In this document: positions 17,148 to 26,654 of the stretch, piece by piece
Numbering within the stretch: the first letter of the stretch is position 1
Layout of the letters: each line of letters opens with the position of its first letter
Assembly (NCBI GenBank): GCA_023394655.1
Contig: JAEXAG010000160.1
Location: 1-36,835 of the forward strand
Source of the DNA: Pseudomonadota bacterium
GTDB lineage: Bacteria; Pseudomonadota; Gammaproteobacteria; Xanthomonadales; Xanthomonadaceae
DNA length: 36,835 nt
Direction: 5' to 3'
The notes under the pieces: generated by a model
What the model was told of the DNA's origin: nothing
Databases searched by the model: none
The model's input: only the letters and a program-made list of their open reading frames with translations
Translations under genes and position numbers: made by a program

Positions 17148-18020
17148 TCAGGGTTTGACGAAGCGAAGCGTCATCCGGTCGCTTTCGCCGATGGTGCGGT
17201 AGCGGGCGGCATCGCGCGCGGGATGGCGGGCGGTGGGAAACAGGGTCCAGACGCCGTTGGGGTGATCGGTGGTGTCGCGCGGGTTGGCGTTGACCTCGCT
17301 GGATGCCTCCAGCCGGAAGCCGGCCGCCGTGGCCAGGCCGATGACCAGCTCCTCGGTCAGGTATCCGGATTTCTTCATCGTCTCCAGCGACGTGCCGGGA
17401 CGCGCGCGATGATCCACCACGCCGAGCACGCCGCCGGGCTTCAGGACATCGTGGAAGGCCTTGAAGTAGGCGGCGGCGGTATCGGCGGCGACCCAGTTGT
17501 GCACGTTGCGGAAGGTCAGCACCACGTCGGCCGAGCCGGGTGCGCCGAACTCCGGCGCGGCGGCATCGTATTCCAGCCATTGCACGCGGTCGTAACGGGC
17601 CGGATCGGCGGCGAAGCGGTTCTTGAGGCCGGCATTGCGGCGACCCCCCGCACTGTCGGCGGCGGCGGCCGGCATGGCGACGAAATAGGTGCCGGAATTG
17701 CGCAGGTAGGGGCCGAGGATCTCGCTGTACCAGCCCGCGCCGGGGCTGATCTCGACCACGCGGCTGCGGCTGCCGACATTGAAGAATTCCAGCGTTTCGC
17801 GCGGATGGCGATGGCTGTCGCGGGCGCGGAAGCTCCGGGTGCGCCATTCACCATCGACGGCGGCGGCGAGCAGCGGGCTGTCGGCCGCGGCCCAGGCGCG
17901 GGTCACTTCCGCGGCGGCCTGCGCGCGTTCGCCCTGCGATGGCGCCTTGCCGAGGTGTTGGCAGCCGCTGCCGGCAAGCGCCAGTGCGAGCAGCGCGGAA
18001 TGGACAGGTGCAAGGCGCAT
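17148..18020 (-). CDS. exported class I SAM-dependent methyltransferase-like protein
   Basis: A 290-residue protein with an N-terminal export signal (hydrophobic 7-19, then C20 in AGSGCQHL, a weak lipobox). A Rossmann-type methyltransferase fold follows: motif I VVEISPGAGWYSEIL at about 88-102, DVVLTFRNVHNW later, and KPGGVLGVVDHRA as the strand-4/5 region. The sequence resembles the predicted methyltransferase group COG4798, known to me as exported proteins with no established substrate. SAM is not expected in the periplasm, so the true activity is unclear. GGAG lies 8 bases before ATG 18020. The gene is divergent from the GGDEF remnant and precedes rluE. Confidence 0.87.
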   Translation of the reverse strand: MRLAPVHSALLALALAGSGCQHLGKAPSQGERAQAAAEVTRAWAAADSPLLAAAVDGEWRTRSFRARDSHRHPRETLEFFNVGSRSRVVEISPGAGWYSEILGPYLRNSGTYFVAMPAAAADSAGGRRNAGLKNRFAADPARYDRVQWLEYDAAAPEFGAPGSADVVLTFRNVHNWVAADTAAAYFKAFHDVLKPGGVLGVVDHRARPGTSLETMKKSGYLTEELVIGLATAAGFRLEASSEVNANPRDTTDHPNGVWTLFPTARHPARDAARYRTIGESDRMTLRFVKP

Positions 18021-18489
18021 GGAATTCTCCCCCGAGGATGACCGTGAAAGCCTACCGCAGCCGTGCGTGAAGGCGGTGCCGGCGTCGGCCGTCGGGGGGC
18101 GCCTGTTGCTGCTTTCCTGCATCAGCGCATTGCGGGTTTCCCTGCGCCAGGACGAGCTGCAGACGCTGATCCGCCGCGATCCGCTCACGGGCGCGCTGAA
18201 CAGGCGCGCGCTGGAAGAGGCCATGCGGGATGTCGTTGCCCATGCCGGGGAGCAGGAAGCGGGCTGGGGCCTGGCCGTGCTCGATATCGACCATTTCAAG
18301 CAGGTCAACGACCGCCACGGCCATGATCGTGGCGACGAAGTGCTCAGGCAGCTGTGCGCACTGGCGCTGCACCAGATGCGTGGCACCGACCGCTTGTACC
18401 GTCTCGGTGGCGAGGAGTTCGCGGCCGATTCCGCCCTGTATCGCGCCAAGGCCAATGGCCGCAAGCGGGTGGAAATGGCAGGGGACTGA
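18019..18489 (+). pseudogene. decayed diguanylate cyclase (GGDEF) gene with internal deletion
   Basis: The open frame encodes 156 residues. It has a hydrophobic scrap at about 28-40 and then the start of a GGDEF domain: RRDPLTGALNRRALE, LDIDHFKQVNDRHGHDRGDEVL and the signature GGEEF at 130-134. Directly after GGEEF-A comes ADSALYRAKANGRKRV, which normally lies about 50 residues further on. The strands and helix between (including the SIGVA region) are missing in frame, near 18421-18429. No sensor domain is left upstream, and ATG 18019 overlaps the start of the divergent methyltransferase gene with only a weak AAGG before it. It is very unlikely to make c-di-GMP; a remnant is the simplest view, though a short expressed protein cannot be excluded. 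Confidence 0.8.
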
Positions 18490-18525
18490 TCCCGCCCGAC
18501 CCGTCACCCTGGCGTTCGTGCGGAA

Positions 18526-18552
18526 CGACCGCCCGCGATGCACGGGCGGTCG
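18526..18552. terminator. stem-loop between convergent GGDEF remnant and icd
   Basis: CGACCGCCCG (18526-18535) and CGGGCGGTCG (18543-18552) form a perfect 10-bp stem with a 7-base loop. Neither side has a T-run, so it is either a weak two-way terminator or an RNA 3'-end protecting structure. icd ends 19 bases away. Confidence 0.5.
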
Positions 18553-18570
18553 GCGCGCGTCCGCGTCACG

Positions 18571-20796
<2,226 letters not shown>

Positions 20797-20851
20797 GTCG
20801 ATTCGCAAGGAGAGGGCGTGGCGGCGTGTGCCGCCGTGGGCAAAGAGCACC

Positions 20852-20880
20852 ATTGTCGCCGCTGGCGCCGGGGCGGGCAA
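20852..20880 (-). promoter_or_regulatory. candidate sigma70 promoter of icd
   Basis: Minus-strand TTGCCC (20880-20875, 4 of 6) and GACAAT (20857-20852, 4 of 6) are 17 bases apart. Transcription would start near 20845, giving a leader of about 50 bases before ATG 20796. Confidence 0.5.
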
Positions 20881-20917
20881 AAATCCGCAGGCGTATTGAA
20901 TTTCGCCCTTGCCGCGG

Positions 20918-20931
20918 CCGGTATAAACCGG
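20918..20931. repeat. inverted repeat CCGGT-ATAA-ACCGG upstream of icd
   Basis: A perfect 14-base palindromic site with 5-base arms around ATAA. It lies about 38 bases upstream of the icd -35 candidate and just beyond the T-run of the lipoprotein terminator. It could be an operator; no regulator is identified. Confidence 0.35.
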
Positions 20932-20935
20932 GGCG

Positions 20936-20963
20936 AAAAAAAGGGCGCGACGAGGTCGCGCCC
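20936..20963 (-). terminator. rho-independent terminator after the small lipoprotein gene
   Basis: GGGCGCGAC (20943-20951) and GTCGCGCCC (20955-20963) form a 9-bp GC-rich stem with a 3-base loop. On the minus strand it is followed by seven T (20942-20936). This is a textbook terminator 53 bases after the stop at 21017. Confidence 0.93.
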
Positions 20964-21016
20964 ATTGCCCACCTGGAAGACCTGCGCGGCCCCGCCCGCA
21001 GGCAGGGCCGTCGCTG

Positions 21017-21499
21017 TTACTTGACCTCGAACTCGCGGGTCTGCACCGGGGCGCCGTTGAGGGTCACTTCTGCGGTGTAGCGGCCCACCGGCCAGCCGTT
21101 GGTCGGCTTGTTGACGTGGAACTCGCTGATCACGTTCTCGCCGTTGACCACCCGCTCGTCGGTGGCCACCACGGTGCCGTCCTGGTACTTCCAGGTGATG
21201 CCGAGGCGGTCGCCGTTGGCGAGGCCGGTGCTGTTGATCGAGGTGTAGATGGTGTCGTTCACGCCGAAGCTGCTGGACGGCGCGGTGACGCGGTTGTCGG
21301 CGCCGATGGCGTTGCCGGTATCCACGGAGACGATGGTGAACGGTGCGGTGGCGGCCGGTGCCGGGGTGGCGGCCGGCGCCGGGGTGGTGTCGGCGGCCGG
21401 CGGCGGCAGCACGGGTTCTTCCTTCTTCTTGCAGCCGGTGATGCCGACGCCTGCGATCAGCACGCTGGCCAGCACGAGGGTGAGCTTGTTGCGATTCAT
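21017..21499 (-). CDS. uncharacterised lipoprotein with beta-rich domain
   Basis: A 160-residue protein with a lipoprotein signal ending in GITGC (C23), then KKKEEP, a Pro/Ala/Thr linker (about 30-52) and a C-terminal domain of about 105 residues. The domain has alternating hydrophobic pattern (GDRLGITWKYQDGTVV, GWPVGRYTAEVTLNG, a terminal FEVK) and looks like an Ig-like beta sandwich. I do not recognise a named family. AGGAG lies close upstream of ATG 21499. It follows the LysM gene by 52 bases on the same strand and ends at a strong terminator, so the two may form one transcript with an envelope role. Confidence 0.85.
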   Translation of the reverse strand: MNRNKLTLVLASVLIAGVGITGCKKKEEPVLPPPAADTTPAPAATPAPAATAPFTIVSVDTGNAIGADNRVTAPSSSFGVNDTIYTSINSTGLANGDRLGITWKYQDGTVVATDERVVNGENVISEFHVNKPTNGWPVGRYTAEVTLNGAPVQTREFEVK

Positions 21500-21551
21500 C
21501 GGGAGCTCCTTGCAGAGGGTTCGGTCAGGGGATGGGGGAGGGAGTGCGGAA

Positions 21552-21887
21552 TCAGGGCAGGCGCAAGACCTGGCCCGGGAAGATCTTGTCGGGATCGTCG
21601 ATCTGATCGCGGTTGGCCTCGAAAATGGCTTCCCAGCGGCTGGCATCGCCATAGACATCCTTGGCGATGCGCGAAAGCGAATCACCGGACTGCACGGTGT
21701 GGCTGCGGTGGCCGGTGCCGCCTGCGCCGACCACGCTGCTGCTGCCGGTGGTGACGCCGGAGAAATCCGGCTTGCCGCTGCCGGACTGGCGGGGGGAGCC
21801 GGTGGACACGCCGCCGAAATCGGGCTTGTTGCCGCCGGACATGCCGGCCAGCGACAGCTTGTCGGGATCCGTGTTCTGGTGGGCCAT
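21552..21887 (-). CDS. LysM domain protein with duplicated linker motif
   Basis: A 111-residue protein. The C-terminus (about 62-111) is one LysM domain (HTVQSGDSLSRIAKDVYGDA, then FPGQVLRLP) that should bind peptidoglycan or a related glycan. The N-terminal half is a low-complexity linker with a repeat of 18-residue period: KPDFGGVSTGS at 21-31 and KPDFSGVTTGS at 39-49. No signal peptide is evident at ATG 21887, so the protein is either cytoplasmic, like E. coli Kbp/YgaU, or exported by an unseen route. GGAGG lies 6 bases before the ATG. An in-frame upstream ATG at 21965 is less likely. Confidence 0.87.
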   Translation of the reverse strand: MAHQNTDPDKLSLAGMSGGNKPDFGGVSTGSPRQSGSGKPDFSGVTTGSSSVVGAGGTGHRSHTVQSGDSLSRIAKDVYGDASRWEAIFEANRDQIDDPDKIFPGQVLRLP

Positions 21888-21965
21888 TGCAAGCCTCCGT
21901 AGGGATGTGGGGCTCAGATTGGCACGCGGGTTGTTAAGAACGCATCGCGCCGGGGTGAACGCCAC

Positions 21966-22790
21966 TCATTGCCGCAGGTCGCGCACGGCCGGTGGCGGCG
22001 GATGTCCGCGCGTCGCCCGCCAGGGATTGATGTCCAGCCCGCCGCGGCGGGTGTAGCGCGCCTCCACCGAAAGCCGAGCGGGCGCGCAACGCGCCGACAG
22101 GTCGATGAAGATGCGTTCGACGCACTGCTCGTGGAATTCGCGATGGTCGCGGAAGCTGACCAGGTAGCGGAGCAGGCCGGCGCGATCGATGCGCGGACCT
22201 TCGCAATCGATGGTCACGCTGGCCCAGTCCGGCTGCCCGGTCACCGGGCAGTTCGATTTCAGCAGCCGCGAATGCAGGCGCTGCGGCACGATGTCCGCGG
22301 CATCGACCTGCAGCAGGCCGGCATCCGGCGGGCCGTAGTGGTCGATGTCGATCTCGATGTCGTCGATGCAATCGGCTGCCGTCGCCTCGATCGGCGGCAG
22401 GCCGAAGCTCATCCGTACCGGCGCACCGGCGGCATTCGCCAGGTCCGCTTCGATGCGTGCCTGCAGGGCACCGGCATCGGCCATGCGCTCGCCGTTGAAG
22501 GAGTTGAGATAGAGCTTCAGCGATTTGGATTCGATCAGGCGCGGCGAATCCGCCGGCACTTCGATGCGCGCCACCGCCGCGACCGGCTTGCCGCGCGGAT
22601 CCAGCCAGCCCAGCTCGTAGGCATGCCAGGCATCGAAACCGATGAAAGGCAGGGCGTCATCGCGGATGCCGAGGCCTTCGCGCGCCTGCGCACGCGGAAT
22701 CGGGAACAGCAGGCGGGGATCGTAGCGTTCCGGATAGGCGACTTCCCGGCCCAGCAGGCTGGTTTCCGGGGTGTTGGCGGGCGTGGTCAT
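21966..22790 (-). CDS. queF: NADPH-dependent 7-cyano-7-deazaguanine reductase (long form)
   Basis: QueF reduces preQ0 to preQ1 in queuosine biosynthesis. The 274-residue protein is the bimodular long form, like the 282-residue E. coli enzyme. The substrate-site motif ESKSLKLYLNSFN is at 87-99. Catalytic C181 and D188 in LKSNCPVTGQPD, and H220 and E221 in REFHEQCVERI, all match E. coli C190, D197, H229 and E230 with a constant offset of 9. The cytoplasmic enzyme stands without other que genes nearby. ATG 22790 lacks a Shine-Dalgarno; a -10-like GATAAT lies 6 bases upstream. Confidence 0.97.
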   Translation of the reverse strand: MTTPANTPETSLLGREVAYPERYDPRLLFPIPRAQAREGLGIRDDALPFIGFDAWHAYELGWLDPRGKPVAAVARIEVPADSPRLIESKSLKLYLNSFNGERMADAGALQARIEADLANAAGAPVRMSFGLPPIEATAADCIDDIEIDIDHYGPPDAGLLQVDAADIVPQRLHSRLLKSNCPVTGQPDWASVTIDCEGPRIDRAGLLRYLVSFRDHREFHEQCVERIFIDLSARCAPARLSVEARYTRRGGLDINPWRATRGHPPPPAVRDLRQ

Positions 22791-22802
22791 GGCGGCATTA
22801 TC
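22791..22802 (-). promoter_or_regulatory. candidate -10 element for a leaderless queF transcript
   Basis: Minus-strand GATAAT (22802-22797, 5 of 6) ends 6 bases before ATG 22790. No ribosome site and no good -35 are seen. I also see no preQ1 riboswitch; the 24 bases between the genes are too short for one. Confidence 0.35.
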
Positions 22803-22814
22803 CCGCCGCGAGGC

Positions 22815-23123
22815 TCAGCGCGCGCAGCGCCAGGCCGCGAACTTCTGGCGGCCGTCCGCCGGCGCGGTGAGCGGATGGATGGCGGTCGCCGGCATGCCGG
22901 CGGCCTGGTTGCGTGCCAGCGTCTCCAGCTCCTCGGCCACCTTGATCTCGTTGCGGCGGTAGAGCGCGACGCGATCGGTGACTTCCACTTCGATTTCGCC
23001 CAGCTGGGTGCAGCCGGCCGGCGCGGCGCGGAGCACCTGCACCTGCTGGGCCGCGGGCTGGATCGGGACCCAGGTGCAGGCGGCGAGGCCGAGGGCGGTG
23101 GCGGCGGCAAGGACGAGGCGCAT
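22815..23123 (-). CDS. small lipoprotein, DUF4156-like
   Basis: A 102-residue lipoprotein with signal MRLVLAAATALGLAAC (C16) followed by a domain with GCTQLGEIEVEVTD, a long charged helix (NEIKVAEELETLARNQAA) and a closing AWRC. A pair of cysteines (in GCTQ and WRC) may form a disulfide. The pattern of GC.xLGE.., RN..N/K..E..L...A and a terminal C fits DUF4156, of unknown function. GGAG lies 7 bases before ATG 23123. It lies between the M16 gene and queF on the same strand. Confidence 0.83.
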   Translation of the reverse strand: MRLVLAAATALGLAACTWVPIQPAAQQVQVLRAAPAGCTQLGEIEVEVTDRVALYRRNEIKVAEELETLARNQAAGMPATAIHPLTAPADGRQKFAAWRCAR

Positions 23124-23146
23124 CGGGAACTCCGGGCAGGAATGGC

Positions 23147-23171
23147 GATGCCCGCCATTGTGGCGGGCATC
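23147..23171. repeat. perfect 11-bp stem-loop between M16 gene and DUF4156 gene
   Basis: GATGCCCGCCA (23147-23157) and TGGCGGGCATC (23161-23171) are fully complementary around TTG. There is no T-run on the minus strand, so a terminator is uncertain. It lies 29 bases after the M16 stop and 23 bases before the lipoprotein start, so it could separate the two messages or shield an end. Confidence 0.5.
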
Positions 23172-23200
23172 GGGGACGGGCGGAACCGCCAAGCTGAACC

Positions 23201-26050
23201 TCACTTGCCGACTGGCTTGCCGTCGGCATCGAGCAGGGTGACTTCGCCGAAGCCGAGCGCGCGTACCGGGGCCTCGATCTTCGACAGATCGCCCACCACC
23301 ACCCAGACCAGGTTGTCCGGGGCCAGCGCCTTGGCGGCCGCATTGGCCTGCGCGGGGGTGAACGCTTCCACCTGCGCGTTGCGCGCCAGCACCCAGTTGT
23401 CCGGGCGGCCGTAGCGCACGATGCCGCCGATGGTGCCCATCACCGCGCGGGCGGTTTCATAGGCGCCCGGAAGGCTGCGGACGTCGTTGTTGACCACCTT
23501 TTCCACTTCCTCCGCGGTGGCCGGGGCCTTGCCATTGGCGTATTCGGCGAACTCGCGGCGCATTTCCAGCATCGCCTCGGCGGTCTTGTCGATCTGCACC
23601 GGCGCGCTGGCGATCCACGGGCGCTGGCCCAGGGCGTTGGAAAGCCCCGTGCGGGCGCCGTAGGACCAGTGCTTGTCCTCGCGCAGGTTCATGTTGAGGC
23701 GCGAAGTGAAGCTGCCGCCGAGGATGTCGTTGGCCAGCTCCAGGCGGATCGCCTCGGGATCGCGGGTGGAGGGCATCAGCTCGCCGGCCATGATGTTGGC
23801 CTGCACCGCGCCGGGCTGGTCGATCAGGTACACCCGGGCCTTGGCCGGCCGCTCGACCTGCGGCAGCGCCTTGCGCGTCGCCACCGGGCCTTCGCCCTTC
23901 CAGCTGCCGAGGTGGCGATTGAGCACCGGCACGATCTCATCCAGCGTGGTGTCGCCGACCACGATGAGGGTCGCGGCTTCCGGACGCAGCCATTCGCGCT
24001 GGTAGGCCAGCAGGTCGTCGCGGCCGAGGGCGCGGATCGCCGCTTCGGTGCCGCTGCCGGAGAACGGGATCGCGTAGGGATGGCCTTCGCCATAGAGCAG
24101 CGGCGGCAGCACGCGCATCGCCAACGAGCCGGGGCGGCTCTTTTCCTGGGCGATGCTCGCCAGCCACTGCGCGCGCACCCGCTCGATGTCCTGCTCGCGG
24201 AAGGCCGGCTTGCGCAGCATGTCGGCGAACAGCGCCACGGACGCGTCGAGGTTGGATTTCAGCGCCGAGAGATAGGCGCTGCTGCCATCCAGCGAAGCGC
24301 CGGCACCGACCTGCGCGCCCAGCGATTCCACGCGCGACTTGAAGGCGAGCGCATCGAGTCCTTCGCTGCCTTCGTTCAGCAGGCCCATGGCGAAGCTGGC
24401 GCGGCCGAGCCGGTCGGCGGCATCGCTGGCGTAGCCGCCGTTGAACTCGTAGCTCATCTGCACCACCGGGATATCGTGGCGACGGGCCAGGACCACGGTG
24501 CTGCCGTTGGCGAGCGTGGCGCGTTCGAGCGCGGGGAACTTCAGTTCCGGGAAGTCGTCGACCACCGGCACGCCGAGGCTGCGGTCCACCGGGCTGGCGG
24601 TGGTGCGGAAGCGGGATTCCGGCTTCGGCAGCACGAACGGCGCGGGCTGGGCGCTTTCCTCTTCCTCCAGTGCCACGCGCTCGCCCGGCTTGACCAGGAA
24701 CACGTGGCTCGGCGCGGACAGCCAGCGGGTGGCGGCTTCGCGCACGCTGGCCGGCGTGGCCGCGGCCACTGCCGCGAGCGAATCCGCCATGCAGCCCGGG
24801 TTGCCTTCGAAGATGGTGCAGGCGGCGAGGATGTCGGCCTTGCCGCCGAAGCCGCCGATGCGCTCCATGCCGCGCACGACGCGGGCGTTGTAGGCGGTGC
24901 GGGCCTGCTCCAGTTCCTCGGCGCTCGGGCCTTCGCGCAGCAGCTTCTGCAGTTCTTCGTCGATGGCCGCCTCGACCTGCTTCGGATCCACCCCCTGCTT
25001 CACCATGGCGTTGATCAGGAAGGTGCCGGAGAGCTGGCCGCCGAGGTTGCTGGTGCCGATGCTGTCCACCAGCTTGTCCTGGTACACCAGCCGGCGATCC
25101 AGCCGCGAGGTGGCGCTGCCGCCCAGCACCGAGCTGAACAGGTCGAGCAGGTCACGGTCGCGATTGCCGTACTCGGCCACGTTCCAGACCCGGCGCACCA
25201 TCACCTGCGGCACCTTGTCCTGCATCTCGGTGCGGCCATCGGTGGCGAGCCGGGCGATGTCCACCTTTGGTTGCGCCAGCGTCGGGCCGGCCGGGATATG
25301 GCCGAAGTACTTCGCCACCTTTTCCTTCGCGGTGGCCACGTCGATGTCGCCGGCCAGCACCAGCACCGCGTTGTTCGGGCCGTACCAGGCGCGGAACCAG
25401 TTGTGGACGTCGTCCAACGTGGCCGCGTTGAGGTCGTTCATCGAGCCGATGACGGAGTGGTGGTAGGGATGGCCCTTCGGATAAAGGGTCCGGCTCATCA
25501 CTTCCCACACCTGCCCGTAGGGCTGGTTCTCGCCCTGGCGCTTCTCGTTCTGCACCACGCCGCGCTGCTCGTCGAGCGTCTTCTGGTCGATCGCGCCGAG
25601 CAGGTGGCCCATGCGGTCGGATTCCATCCACAGCGCCATGTCCAGCGCGGTGGTCGGCACGTTCTGGAAATAGTTGGTGCGGTCGGTATTGGTCGTGCCG
25701 TTCATGTTGGTGGCACCGGCTTGCTCGAACGGGGCGAAGTATTCGCCCGGCGCGTTCTCGCTGCCGTTGAACATGAGGTGCTCGAACAGGTGCGCGAAGC
25801 CGGTGCGGCCGGCCGGTTCATCCTTGCTGCCGACGTGGTACCAGATGTTCACCGCCACCACCGGCGCCTTGCGGTCGGTATGCACCACCACGCGCAGGCC
25901 GTTGGGCAGGGTGAAGGTCTCGTAGGCGAGCTTGACTTCGGGCGCGGAGGCGGCCGCCAGCGCGGCGGGAGAGGCCGCGAGGCCGCCGCCGAGGGCGGCC
26001 GCGAGGGCGACGGCAAGCGCGGCGGCGCGCGGGGCATGGATTCGGGACAT
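23201..26050 (-). CDS. M16 family zinc metallopeptidase, two-domain, exported
   Basis: A 949-residue exported peptidase of the pitrilysin/insulinase family. An N-terminal signal peptide (about 1-34, ending in ALAAASA) is followed by an active M16 half with the inverted zinc motif HLFEH (H87, E90, H91) and a downstream glutamate (likely E169 in VVQNEKRQ). The second half (about 490-940) is an M16 repeat without HxxEH, as is usual. Such proteins degrade peptides in the periplasm. GGAAG lies 8 bases before ATG 26050; longer in-frame starts run into the divergent trmL gene and add no signal. The gene is divergent from trmL with a 121-base spacer. Confidence 0.94.
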   Translation of the reverse strand: MSRIHAPRAAALAVALAAALGGGLAASPAALAAASAPEVKLAYETFTLPNGLRVVVHTDRKAPVVAVNIWYHVGSKDEPAGRTGFAHLFEHLMFNGSENAPGEYFAPFEQAGATNMNGTTNTDRTNYFQNVPTTALDMALWMESDRMGHLLGAIDQKTLDEQRGVVQNEKRQGENQPYGQVWEVMSRTLYPKGHPYHHSVIGSMNDLNAATLDDVHNWFRAWYGPNNAVLVLAGDIDVATAKEKVAKYFGHIPAGPTLAQPKVDIARLATDGRTEMQDKVPQVMVRRVWNVAEYGNRDRDLLDLFSSVLGGSATSRLDRRLVYQDKLVDSIGTSNLGGQLSGTFLINAMVKQGVDPKQVEAAIDEELQKLLREGPSAEELEQARTAYNARVVRGMERIGGFGGKADILAACTIFEGNPGCMADSLAAVAAATPASVREAATRWLSAPSHVFLVKPGERVALEEEESAQPAPFVLPKPESRFRTTASPVDRSLGVPVVDDFPELKFPALERATLANGSTVVLARRHDIPVVQMSYEFNGGYASDAADRLGRASFAMGLLNEGSEGLDALAFKSRVESLGAQVGAGASLDGSSAYLSALKSNLDASVALFADMLRKPAFREQDIERVRAQWLASIAQEKSRPGSLAMRVLPPLLYGEGHPYAIPFSGSGTEAAIRALGRDDLLAYQREWLRPEAATLIVVGDTTLDEIVPVLNRHLGSWKGEGPVATRKALPQVERPAKARVYLIDQPGAVQANIMAGELMPSTRDPEAIRLELANDILGGSFTSRLNMNLREDKHWSYGARTGLSNALGQRPWIASAPVQIDKTAEAMLEMRREFAEYANGKAPATAEEVEKVVNNDVRSLPGAYETARAVMGTIGGIVRYGRPDNWVLARNAQVEAFTPAQANAAAKALAPDNLVWVVVGDLSKIEAPVRALGFGEVTLLDADGKPVGK

Positions 26051-26171
26051 GGTCAACTTCCTGTCGCAGGGTCGAAACCCTGATCCTAATCGCCTTGGCC
26101 GGCCGGCGGCATGGGTCGGAAGTCCTGCCGCGGCGGCTAATATTCGGGCCCGACCGCCTGCCGCGCCCGCC

Positions 26172-26636
26172 ATGTTCCACGTCATCCTCCACCAGCCGGA
26201 GATTCCGCCCAACACCGGCAACGTGATCCGCCTGTGCGCCAATGCCGGCGCCACGCTGCATCTGGTCGAGCCGCTGGGCTTCTCGCTGGAGGACAAGCAG
26301 TTGCGCCGCGCCGGTCTGGATTACCACGAATACGCGCGGATCCGGGTCCATCCGGGACTCGCCGAGGCCCTGGCCGAAGTGGCGCCGGCCCGGGTGTTCG
26401 CGCTGTCCACGCGCGGCACCCGCCGTCACGATCAGGTCGAATACCGGCCGGGTGATGCCTTCCTGTTCGGCAGCGAGACCGCGGGACTGCCGCCGGCGGT
26501 GCTGGAAGCCGTGCGCGCCGGGCAGCGCCTGCGGTTGCCAATGCGGCCGGGCAATCGCAGCCTCAACCTCTCCAACGCGGTGGCGGTGCTGGTGTTCGAA
26601 GCCTGGCGCCAGCAGGGTTTCGAAGGCGGCGCCTGA
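26172..26636 (+). CDS. trmL: tRNA (cytidine(34)-2'-O)-methyltransferase TrmL
   Basis: A 154-residue SPOUT-class methyltransferase that 2'-O-methylates the wobble base of tRNA-Leu isoacceptors, using SAM at a trefoil knot. Typical segments are LHQPEIPPNTGNVIRLCANA at 6-25, LEDKQLRRAGLDYHEY, FGSETAGLP and the knot motif PGNRSLNLSNAVAVLVFEAWRQ. The length matches YibK/TrmL. ATG 26172 is set by the family N-terminus MFHVILHQPEIP; no clear ribosome site precedes it. A TAATAT at 26138-26143 may be the -10 box. Confidence 0.95.
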   Translation: MFHVILHQPEIPPNTGNVIRLCANAGATLHLVEPLGFSLEDKQLRRAGLDYHEYARIRVHPGLAEALAEVAPARVFALSTRGTRRHDQVEYRPGDAFLFGSETAGLPPAVLEAVRAGQRLRLPMRPGNRSLNLSNAVAVLVFEAWRQQGFEGGA

Positions 26637-26654
26637 GCCGGACCGGGCGGGGCC

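Noticed and set aside
22791..22814. preQ1 riboswitch ahead of queF
   Set aside because: The gap is only 24 bases and has no C-rich hairpin with an A-rich tail; the short GGCGG/CCGCC pairing there overlaps the start codon region and is too weak to call.
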